A stretch of 53,586 bases of DNA from Rhizaria sp. SCN 62-66 (lineage: Eukaryota; Rhizaria, unplaced). Below the pieces are notes generated by a model. It saw only the letters and a list, made by a program, of their open reading frames with translations, did not search any database and was not told where the DNA came from. The stretch spans positions 1 to 53,586 of the forward strand of contig MEDY01000304.1 in the NCBI GenBank assembly GCA_001724265.1, written 5' to 3'. Position 1 is the stretch's first letter; every line of letters starts with the position of its first letter. Positions 38,405-46,972 of this stretch are shown in pieces. Position numbers and translations under genes: made by a program.

Positions 38405-39753
38405 GTTGCTTGCCCCCAATACACCATCTTGGCCTCCTAATTCAACCCCAGCTTCATGCTTTATTCATGTTTTCGCGATGCACTCGACATACTCTTGTCT
38501 TAATAATGTGAATTTTTGGATACTCTGACTGCAGCTGTCTCTCAAATTCATCGTAACTTTTTCGTTAGCATGTTATATCTCCTGAGCATGAGAGATTCAC
38601 CTTGCGCAATTGTCGTCCGCGTTGACTCTTGAGGCACCGTAGCGTCTTTCTGGTAGCATGGCTGTGACGCTATGCAATAAATGCTCCATCATGAGTTAGT
38701 GGATTTGCGTTTCGTGTATATTTGTGCTCATTTGATCGTCCTGTCACTCATTTCAGGCAGGATGCACTGAACGCAAGGTGGCCTTTCAGCGTGCTTAGAT
38801 GATGCAGTTATCTAGAACATACACAGAGCAGCAACACACGCAGGCATAATCTATCAGCTGAGTGTGGCATGACATCCATGCAGATAGCGACGACGGAGCA
38901 CAGTGCACAATCGCAGCGCCAACACGAGACTGCGGCAGCGCGGAGCGGCGTCGCTCCCTGCACCTTGCTGTCGCGCTGATCAAGAGATTGGGGGTGTTGC
39001 GTCGCATGAAGGGCCACAAAAATGCTGCCTTAGTGCAGACACCGACCTTGCACCTGCATTGGCAGCCACATTGTTGCAGATGGATGCGTTGTGCGCGTCA
39101 GCAAGAGCTCTAGACTGGCGCGTGCGGTCTTGCTGACAACCAATCCGACAGCAATAATGAGCGAACCCCAACGCAGCACGCTTACACAACATAACATATA
39201 CACTGCAAATATCATACACAGTGCGCGCAACTGACAGCAGCATGACTATGCGCATCAGAGGTGATGCGGGATGACGAGGAGGCAGCGTCATTCGGCACAG
39301 AGGTTCGATCAGAGCGACAACAGAGCTCTACAACGTAGTAATTTAGATTCTGATAATAAAACATCATATTTTATCTTAATCCACACGGCGCATTGCCAGT
39401 GACGGCTTTTTGTGAAGCGTATCTGAATTTTGTTGTCGCGTTCGTGCTCCTTCGAGGACCCGTTTTACTTGACTGTCATCTTGAGAAAGCCCCTCTATTC
39501 AAAGTGTGATATATTTGTTCACATTCGTAGAGAACTGATGCCACGCCGCACCCAGATATACAACTACTTAATTAACGCTTAATGTGTTTTGAATGGCGTG
39601 ATGGCGCTCGTTATGCTTCATATTTTATCTTTGCTTTACTCACCCGTTTCTCTGATGTCATACTATGATACACCCTTTCGTCAATCTACTTCGCCCTCTC
39701 TGCATCGCATCCCCACTCGCTCCTGCCTGGCCCTCTTTTGCGCACACCCAGCT
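38405..39753. other. Non-coding region between eL32 and the myristoylated-protein gene
   Basis: 1.35 kb. It includes the eL32 3' UTR and, at about 38800-39290, a stretch of more balanced composition without a credible coding frame. A GGTTCGA at about 39302 resembles a tRNA B box, but no cloverleaf or A box accompanies it. Confidence 0.45.
38676..38681 (+). terminator. Candidate polyadenylation signal AATAAA for eL32
   Basis: Canonical hexamer 272 nt after the eL32 stop codon. Confidence 0.35.
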
Positions 39754-42700
39754 ATGGGTTGCGGCGCGTCAACCGCGGCCCCACAGCCCCTGGGCGCCGC
39801 CTCGGCCGCGACTGCCCCCACCTCGGCTGCCGCTGACACAGCGCACGGCGCGGGCGCGGGCGGCACGCGCGCGGGACCCGGCGGCCACGACGACGGCGGC
39901 GACACCGACGCGGGCCCCGGTGGTCGCCGCGCGCGGCGTCCCGACCTGATCACCTCCGTCTCGATGGTACTGGAGGCCTACTTCAAGCCTTTGGCCGCGG
40001 ACGGCTCCGAGTACGATTCTGACTCGCACCTCCGCATCCCGCTCGCAAACTACCTCGCGTACGCCTTTCCGCGCGCCAAGGTCGAGTTCGAGTTCAAGCG
40101 CCTCAAAACGCACGAGTTCCGCGTGCGAGTGCGCTCGTTGAACGGGCGCGCGCTCAACGTCTCGCTCATCGACGAGGACGCGCCCGCCAACGTCGTGGCT
40201 TACGACCGCAACTTCGTCTTCGGCGTCGGTCACTCGTTGCGCGCGCTCGCCCGCCGCGGCGCGCACTGGACGCCCGACATCGCGCCCGCCGCACTGCTGC
40301 GCCTGTTTGTCGAGTCGGTGCGCCTGTGCCTACTGGGCGGGCTGGACGCGCCCGCGGTCGCGACGGCCGTCACGCACGCCGTCCACGGCGACGCCGCCGC
40401 GCTCGCGTCGCGCAAGGGCGTCTCCGGTGCCGGCGCCGGCGCGGGCTCCGGCCTTGCCTCAGTTAAAGGCAGCAGCAGCAGTAGCAGCAGCGGCCTTGCG
40501 TCGGGCAAGGGCGGCCTAACTTCCGGCAAGAGCGGCAGCGGCCTCAGCTCCACGACGGGCCTCGCCAGCACCGGGGGCACCAGCAGCACCAGCGCCGGAC
40601 TGGCCTCCTTCTCCGGCACCGCCGCCTTCGCCTCCGCGCTCTCTGCCGGCGGTTCTGGCGCTGGCGGCGGCGGCGGCGGCGGGGGCGAGGATTCGCCGAT
40701 GATCCGCGACCCGACTGTGAAGCGGCGCGCGCTGAAGGAGCGGCAGGACCGCGAGCGGCAGGACAAGGCGCTCGAGGAGGCCACGCCGCGCCGCCGCCTG
40801 CTGGCGCTGCTTGCGGCCGCGGGCTTTGCGGTCGAGGACAAGGGCGACAAGTTCCTCTCGCAGCTGCAGCGCGCGCTCGAGACGGTGCAGGACGCCGTGC
40901 TGTGCTACGCCTTCGGGCCCGGCGCGCACCCCGGGCCCGTCACGCTGCGCGCGCGCTACCCTGTGGCCGCCGCGGACGCCGAGGACGCCGCGCGCACCAA
41001 GGCCGCGCTGCGCGACGCCGCCGCGCGCGACGCCGCCGCGGCCGCCAAGCCCGGCGCCGGGCGCGCCCGCGAGAGGGACCCGGCCGAGGCGCCCTGGGTG
41101 CGCGGCAAGCCCGTGCTGCCGGCGGGCGTGTCCACCGCGCCCGGCGCCGGCGCGGCGACGGCCTCGGCGACGGCGGCCGCGGCGGCGACGGCGACCGTGG
41201 GCGTGATGGGCAAGCAGCGCGTGCTGGTGACGGCGGCCACGGCGCTGCCACCCGCGCTGCGCGGCGCCGTGCGCTACGCCGACGGCATCACACACCTACC
41301 CGCCGCGCCCATCCCCGGCGCGCCGCTGCCGCCACCCCCCGCGCCCGCGGCGGGCAAGCAGCCCGCCAAGCCCGCTGCGGCTGCCGCCAATGCCGCCTCA
41401 GCCGCCACTGCCTCAGGGCCTGAAAGCGACTCAGCAGCGGCGGCCGCTGCCGCTGCTGACGGAGAGACGCCCGCGTCCGAGGCCGAGCCCGAGGCCGACA
41501 CCGCGACCGCGACCGGCGACGCCGACTCTGCCGCGAGTCCCAGTGCCAGCGCCGCGTCGACGGCCGAGATCGCCGAGACGCCGCCGTGGTGGTTCGCCGT
41601 GGGCTCGCGCTCGCGCCCCTCGGCGACCGTGTCGGGCCGCGACCTGCTGGGCTGGTACCTCAGCTTCCTCGTCTGCGCTTCGGGCCACCTGCCCGTGCCC
41701 ACGCTACCGCAGGCGCTTTACGGCGCGCGCGCGGGCGACACGGTCGCGGCGGCCGCGCTCTTCCGCTTCCTGGCCACGGGCGACCGCGCGGCGCTGCGCC
41801 CCGACGCCGCACTCGCCGACACGGGCCTCTGCGGCGACGCGCCCCGTCGCGGCCCCAACGCCAGCGTCGACCCCGTCGCAGCGGCGGCTGCGCTGCGCGC
41901 ACTGCGGCTGCCGGGCGCGAAGCTGACCGCGCTGGCGACCACCTCGGCGCTCGTCGCGGACCAGAGCCCCGAGGCGCGCGCCGCCATTGCCGCGGCCGCC
42001 GCGCGCGCGGTGGCGCAGAGCTCGGGCGGCGCGGCGGGCACGTCCACGCGCAGCGGCGCGGGCGGCGGCAGCGTCGGCGCCGAGGGCTTCCGCGCCTTCT
42101 GGGCCGAGCTGCTATCGCACGTTGACGTGGGCAAGTGGAGCCCCGCGGCGCTGGAGTCGGCGCTGGGACTGAGTCCACGCGAGGGCTGGCGCGCGCTGCT
42201 GGCGCACTGGTCCTGGGTGGCCTACCACCACGCCTGCTGGCAGCACGAGGCGCTGGCCGCCGGCGACGAGGACCTGCACTGCACGCCCGAGGGCGCGGGT
42301 AACGCCTCGCTGGCCGCGGCCGCGGGCGGCGCCGGCGGGCCCGAGGCCGACCTGGCGGCCGTGGCGTCGGAGGCGTCGCTGGCTGCGCTGGCCGAGATGC
42401 TGGCCTTCAGCTCGACGCGCGAGCTGCGCGTGGCGGCCGAGGAGCTCTTCTCACACGACCGCCAGCGGCCCTACCTGCACACGCGCCTGCTGCACCTTGA
42501 CACCGCGCCGCACAACACCGACAACGGGCCCCTTGCCGCCGGGGCGGGCGCGCCTGCGAGTACTCCCAGCGCGCAGAGCTGCGGGCCCGTGGTGGCGCGC
42601 GAGCTGCGGCGCGACATGTTTCTGTGCTTCTTCGCGCTCAACTGCCGGCACCGCGCGGAGAACGTGCTCGTGGTGGCGCGCGACCTGCTGCATCTGTACG

Positions 42701-43182
42701 ACCTGCCCGGGCACCTCGCCACGGTGGCGCCGACGCTGCACACGCCGCGCACGCGCCGCGTGGCCGCGCTCTTCCGCCGCTTCGCCACACCGCCGCGCAC
42801 GACGCTGGGCGTCTCGCTGGCGGTGCCCTCGGCCGTGCCCAACCAGGTGGTGCCGCGCGCGACGCTTATCATGGAGACGGAGAAGTGCGTGCTCGGCCGC
42901 AAGCGTGCCATCGTGGCGCACGTGCACTCGGTCAAGCTCAAGCCTTCGGGCGCGATTGACACGGCCGGCGTGAGCGACGAGGAGGCCAGCGCCGAGGTCA
43001 AGGCCGCGCGCGCCGCGGTTGAGGCCGTGAAGCTGGACAAGACGGACCGCTCCGAGCGCGGCGAGATCCTCATCAATGCCGACGACTTCGCCAAGGCCAT
43101 GCGCCGCAGCGGCGTGCTTGAGAGCGGCGGCAGGGGCGTCGAGCGCTTCTGGTACCTCATGCTCGCAAAGTACTACTGCTGA
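39754..43182 (+). CDS. Predicted N-myristoylated protein (MGCGAST...), unknown function
   Basis: 1142 residues from ATG 39754 to TGA. Upstream in-frame ATGs exist (for example 39601), but that stretch is AT-rich and non-coding in character; GC content jumps at 39754, and the start MGCGAST fits the N-myristoylation consensus (Gly2, Ser6) with Cys3 available for palmitoylation. This predicts membrane attachment. About 65-190 is a folded-looking domain (LITSVSMVLEAYFKPLAADG, NYLAYAFPRAKVEFEFKRLK). A Gly/Ser linker follows (about 210-300), then a charged helix (KRRALKERQDRERQDKALEE). A large C-terminal region has many Trp/Leu motifs (WWFAVGSRSRP, GRDLLGWYLSFLVCASGHLP, SWVAYHHACWQHEALAAGDE) and ends FWYLMLAKYYC. 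I recognise no family; no transmembrane segment is seen. Confidence 0.8.
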   Translation: MGCGASTAAPQPLGAASAATAPTSAAADTAHGAGAGGTRAGPGGHDDGGDTDAGPGGRRARRPDLITSVSMVLEAYFKPLAADGSEYDSDSHLRIPLANYLAYAFPRAKVEFEFKRLKTHEFRVRVRSLNGRALNVSLIDEDAPANVVAYDRNFVFGVGHSLRALARRGAHWTPDIAPAALLRLFVESVRLCLLGGLDAPAVATAVTHAVHGDAAALASRKGVSGAGAGAGSGLASVKGSSSSSSSGLASGKGGLTSGKSGSGLSSTTGLASTGGTSSTSAGLASFSGTAAFASALSAGGSGAGGGGGGGGEDSPMIRDPTVKRRALKERQDRERQDKALEEATPRRRLLALLAAAGFAVEDKGDKFLSQLQRALETVQDAVLCYAFGPGAHPGPVTLRARYPVAAADAEDAARTKAALRDAAARDAAAAAKPGAGRARERDPAEAPWVRGKPVLPAGVSTAPGAGAATASATAAAAATATVGVMGKQRVLVTAATALPPALRGAVRYADGITHLPAAPIPGAPLPPPPAPAAGKQPAKPAAAAANAASAATASGPESDSAAAAAAAADGETPASEAEPEADTATATGDADSAASPSASAASTAEIAETPPWWFAVGSRSRPSATVSGRDLLGWYLSFLVCASGHLPVPTLPQALYGARAGDTVAAAALFRFLATGDRAALRPDAALADTGLCGDAPRRGPNASVDPVAAAAALRALRLPGAKLTALATTSALVADQSPEARAAIAAAAARAVAQSSGGAAGTSTRSGAGGGSVGAEGFRAFWAELLSHVDVGKWSPAALESALGLSPREGWRALLAHWSWVAYHHACWQHEALAAGDEDLHCTPEGAGNASLAAAAGGAGGPEADLAAVASEASLAALAEMLAFSSTRELRVAAEELFSHDRQRPYLHTRLLHLDTAPHNTDNGPLAAGAGAPASTPSAQSCGPVVARELRRDMFLCFFALNCRHRAENVLVVARDLLHLYDLPGHLATVAPTLHTPRTRRVAALFRRFATPPRTTLGVSLAVPSAVPNQVVPRATLIMETEKCVLGRKRAIVAHVHSVKLKPSGAIDTAGVSDEEASAEVKAARAAVEAVKLDKTDRSERGEILINADDFAKAMRRSGVLESGGRGVERFWYLMLAKYYC

Positions 43183-43942
43183 GCGCGCTTTCTGAACAGT
43201 TTCCGTTGACTGTTTGCGTTATATGTGCTGTTTGACGAAGCAAGGCTGGAACCCCAAACGACTAGTTTGGCTTTGTCTCTAATTTCCGATGATAGATGAT
43301 GTTTAGTTTTTGAAGCATCGCGCGCTATCGTCTTTTTGCTATATACTTTTACATTTTTTTGGCTGCTCTTGTTTTTGTGTTGTTTATTTTCTTCCACAAA
43401 ACGCGCATGCGTTGCCCCTGTTGGTTGCACACGCCACTCACGACAGCGTGATGTGTGATTCTGACAATGTTTAAAGCATGTCACTGGGCTTGCAACACAG
43501 CGTCATCACAGTTTGAAGCTGCCCTGTTTGTTGCCGCTCGACACAGACACCCCGCGCTGCGCACGCGCAGTGCTGTCAATTTACCCCTCCCGACCTTCGT
43601 TTACTTGTTCAGTTCCCTCTGCAGCTTCCCTTATTATAATCGCGAATGTGCGCTTTATCGTCGTATTAATTACTAATTGCCGCGTATAGATATCACCCTT
43701 TTCACACCCCTGCACGACATTTGTCGTCGACATATTTCAATACATGACACTCTTAAAAGAATCCGAAGGCAACAACAGCCTATGCATAAACATTCATTGT
43801 GTATTAAGCTTACTTGTCATTGATAACGTTTGTTTCTAGGTATCACACACACACGTCGTTGTTTCCACCCGTATACATGTACATTTGCGTCTGATTGCAT
43901 AGTAGCACCCCGAAGTGGGTAGACCAACTTGTGCTAGTTTGT
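43183..43942. other. Convergent intergenic region
   Basis: 760 bp of AT-rich DNA between the stops of the myristoylated-protein gene and the RNA triphosphatase. A short CA repeat lies near 43845. No gene seen. Confidence 0.5.
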
Positions 43943-45610
43943 TTACTTCGCCTCAGCGTCCGCACCAGAGCCCGAGCTCGAGCTTGTGGGCGCGGCCGGG
44001 CACGGTAGTTGCACGTCGGCCTCCGCCGAGCCGCCGCTGCCGCTGCCCTGCGGCTGCGGCGGCTGCCTCTGCTGCTGCTGTTGCTGTTGTTGGCTGCGCT
44101 CGCGCTGCTGCTGCGTGACGACGCAGGCGGGCGGAACCGGCAGCGCGGGGTCGGCCCAGAGCCCCAGCGTGCGCAGCGTCGTCACCAGCGCGCCGACAAT
44201 GTCCGTGAAGTCGCCCGTGTTGCCCGCGCGCGCGCGGTCCATCGCGGCGCGCAGGCGCGGGAGCTGCTCGGGGACCACCTCGACCTCGACCTCGTGCGAG
44301 ACGGCGCGCTCCGAGGGCCGCGAGGCCGTGTAGGCCGTGACCGTGGTAAGGTCCACCGACCAAAGACCAGTGCGGTACGAGCGGCGCTCCTTCTCCCTGC
44401 GCAGAGCAAAGAAAAGAGCAGAGAAAAGTGCATTCGAGTCAATCGGACAACAGAGATGAGCCTTGGGTTGTAAACGAAGCATATTAACGAGCTATACAAT
44501 AATTTGAGAGGATATCGAGTAATATCACGGACTGCTATTCACGTAGCGCTCACACGCGCAAACGTACCTGGTCTCGATGGCCTCGGTGGGCGGCATGGGC
44601 ACCTTGTCCTCATAGCAGGCGCTGATGCGGAAGGTGACCTGCGCGCCGGGGCAGTAGAAGTCGACGTTGGCCAGCGCCGGCTTGCGTTTAATGATGCAGG
44701 CCAGCACGGCCCCCGTCGCGGGGTCGCGTGTCACGCGCACGCGCTCGCCGTTGACGTGATGGAACGTGTCCCTGCGCACGCACAAACGAACACGGCGACG
44801 CAGCAGCAGCGCAGCAGCGACACAGCAGCGACACAGCAGCGCAGCGAACACAGGAAGTGAGATGAAACAAGTGAGACACAGATAGAACAATCAAAGCATA
44901 ATATCAGACATGAAGAGATACACCGCAGCAACTCAGCAGCTCTGCAGCGACGTACTTGGTGACGGTCTTGGAGTACTCGACGGGCAGTCCCTGGCGCGTG
45001 ACGCGCGAGTGCTCGACGCGCCCGTTGAGCACCTTGGTCTGCAGGTGCGTGAACAGCGCCGGCGGCAGCGCCGACTCAAAGCGCCACGGCGGGCGCTGCT
45101 GCGGCGTGAGCGCGACAATAGAGCTGACGAGCGGCACCTCGAAGACGTTGCCGGCGCGGCCCTCGGCGGGGCGCAGGATGCCCAGCTTGCCCTCGATCTC
45201 GAGCCCCTCGGTGCGCTGCTGCACGAGTGGGGCCAGGAACTTGGCCACGCTGATCGCCAGCGGGTCGGTCATGTTCACGCACAGCTGCGGCCGCGGGACG
45301 GCACGAGTTGGAAACAAGGGAGCGCAAGGGTGTGTGTGCGCGTGAGCGTGACAGAGAGATCAAGATGCGGGAGTGTGCCAATGATTGATAGAGGGGTAGC
45401 AAGAGAGGATCGACGTTGTAAGCAAGCGTAGTACGAGCACGAGAACAAACATAACAATCTACGCAAAAATGCACATGGACACAAGGGCAGTTTGTAGCGA
45501 GTCTGCGAGGGCTTGGAGAGAGAGTGACATGAAGATGAAGCGCGCTAACGTACGATGTTGCTGAGGAGGTCTTGTTGGCCTCCACCAGAACCGCCACTAG
45601 GCGCAGACAT
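43943..45610 (-). CDS. mRNA 5'-triphosphatase, Cet1/Pct1-type capping enzyme subunit
   Basis: Four exons (45610-45554, 45284-44956, 44771-44568, 44396-43943), 347 residues. The first exon is MSAPSGGSGGGQQDLLSNI. Motifs of the tunnel-fold triphosphate metalloenzymes are in order: LEIEGKLG (Glu48, Glu50, Lys52), then PWRFESAL and VEYSKTVTK. Next come IKRKPALANVDFYCPGAQVT running into FRISACYEDKVP, then EKERRSYRTGLWSVDLTTV across the last junction, and EVEVEVVPEQL. The acidic EIE and EVEVE strands bind metal. The enzyme removes the gamma phosphate of nascent pre-mRNA as the first step of capping, in the nucleus. It is the fungal/protist metal-dependent type, not the cysteine-phosphatase type fused to guanylyltransferase in animals and plants. 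The last ~70 residues are Gln/Ser/Gly-rich. Divergent from BolA2. Confidence 0.93.
44397..44567 (-). other. Triphosphatase intron 3 (171 nt)
   Basis: GTACGT donor, acceptor CTGCGCAG ending at 44397. Phase 2; the junction makes Arg before EKERRSYRTG. Confidence 0.9.
44772..44955 (-). other. Triphosphatase intron 2 (184 nt)
   Basis: GTACGT donor after TVT plus AA; acceptor GTGCGCAG ending at 44772. Phase 2; the junction restores Lys before DTFHHVNG. The minus-strand intron contains repeated GTGTCGCTGCTGTGTCGCTG units. Confidence 0.9.
45285..45553 (-). other. Triphosphatase intron 1 (269 nt)
   Basis: GTACGT donor after codon 19, acceptor GGCCGCAG ending at 45285. Phase 0. Confidence 0.85.
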
Positions 45611-45901
45611 TGTCTAGATAGCAGAGCGGGAAACAAAAAAAGTAAATTAACTGGAATAAGTTGATATTTGCTCAAGAGTACACGTATTGAGGTCGTATTT
45701 ACGTAGATAAGTAGTATGACATCTTACTCAGAGGATGCGATGAAAAAGTACACAACTAGGATATAGTGGACGCGGTGCAGGTTCCGTCAAGAAGACTATG
45801 GCAAATATATAGTAGTTAAAACTCATAAATTAGCATTCCCATTATTTCTTTCATTGCCACAACACGATATTCACGTCCAACACGGTGTAGTCGACTCGCG
45901 A
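45611..45901. promoter_or_regulatory. Compact divergent promoter, triphosphatase / BolA2
   Basis: 291 bp of AT-rich DNA between the two ATGs. No specific element is recognised. Confidence 0.5.
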
Positions 45902-46546
45902 ATGAGTGGACTCGTCAGCGCTGATGACCTCGCGGCCGCCTTCGTCGCCACCTTCCCCAACCCGGCGCACCTGATTGTGGAGGAGATCCCCACGTGCGGC
46001 TGCGGCCAGAAGTTTAACATCTACGCTGCGTCGGCTTCGTTTGACGGCGTCAAGACGCTAGAGCGCCACAAGAAGGTCCAGGCTGCGCTCGCCGCCGGTA
46101 CGTTTCTGTGTTCGGTGTTTCTTTCATCGCAGTGTTACATCATATCATGAACTCAGTAGGCAAAGTCTGGATGATTTTGACTAAATTCACTCAGTTTTCT
46201 TCCCATGTCAAATGCTTATTTTCATATAACCTCACGATATCCCATCCTGAACTTTCTCTGTTTCCTACCACAAATCCCCCCTCCTTCGCGATTACTCTGC
46301 CCCGCCGCCCCGTTCGCTCGCCGCGCGCTGCCCCCTCGCTGGGCAGAGATTGCGCGCCTGCACGCGCTGAGCTTGAAGCTGTGGACGCCCGAGGAGTGGG
46401 CCAAGCGCAGCGCCGAGGTCCCCGCCGCCCTCCTCGCCACCGACCGCGGCTCTGCCGCCACCACCGCTGCTGCTGCCGAGCCCGCCGCTGTCATCGAGGC
46501 TGCGCCCGCGGCCGCGGCCGAGGAGGCGGCCAAGGCGGATGCGTAA
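45902..46546 (+). CDS. BOLA2: BolA2-like protein (cytosolic iron-sulfur/iron regulation)
   Basis: Exons 45902-46097 and 46347-46546, 131 residues. The BolA fold is residues 1-86: HLIVEEIPTCGCGQKFNIYA, then FDGVKTLERHKKVQAALA, and across the junction EIARLHALSLKLWTPEEWAKR. The RHKKV helix motif and the invariant His of LHALSL (His71) are present, as are Cys32 and Cys34 in the loop where BolA2 proteins carry a cluster-ligating Cys. BolA2 with monothiol glutaredoxins bridges a [2Fe-2S] cluster for iron sensing and cytosolic Fe-S assembly. After residue 86 an Ala/Glu-rich tail of about 45 residues is added, not usual for this roughly 86-residue family. The ATG at 45902 is the first in frame. Stop TAA at 46544-46546. 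Confidence 0.93.
46098..46346 (+). other. Intron of the BolA2 gene (249 nt)
   Basis: GTACGT donor; acceptor TCGCTGGGCAG ending at 46346. Phase 1 (G|AG restores Glu66 of EIARLHAL). Confidence 0.92.
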
Positions 46547-46972
46547 GTGAGAGACGCGCTGTGCTGCCGTGTTGCTGTAGGCGTGTGACTGTGCGTCGTC
46601 GGCCTCTGCGCGTGAGGCCGAGGGCGTGGCGCTGGGGAGCGTGGTGCTGGGAGTGCCGCGGTGTTGCGGGGGCTTTGATGAATTTTGTAGCGGTATAAGA
46701 GTCGAATCATACCTTTGTTGTATTTTAGTGATTAAATATACAAATGAACTCAGAATTAGTGTGTGAGATATACATTAAGTCTATGTATTGCAGTGTTCCA
46801 CGCTTTGTTCGATAACGGTGCGCGTCAAGAAGTACGTTCTGCTGAAACTAAAGTAGCGTTGAAATGTTAAAATATATAATTTAATCAAAACTTCAGCCAT
46901 ATTGAGTATGATAACGTTGATTAATGTCTTCAAAGTATAACCACAAGTGGTGATATGCATCGTCTCCGACGC
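46547..46972. other. Convergent intergenic region
   Basis: 426 bp, GC-rich for the first 130 bp, then AT-rich. It carries an orphan GTACGT at 46833, with no open frame leading into it. It must hold the 3' UTRs of BolA2 and the giant Ala-rich gene. Confidence 0.5.

Noticed and set aside
39298-39312. GGTTCGA resembling a tRNA B box
   Set aside because: No matching A box or acceptor-stem pairing at tRNA distance. No tRNA was found anywhere in the window.
46833-46838. Orphan GTACGT on the plus strand
   Set aside because: Both upstream ATGs reach a TAA before it, so no coding exon can lead into it. It might be a 3'-UTR donor or chance.
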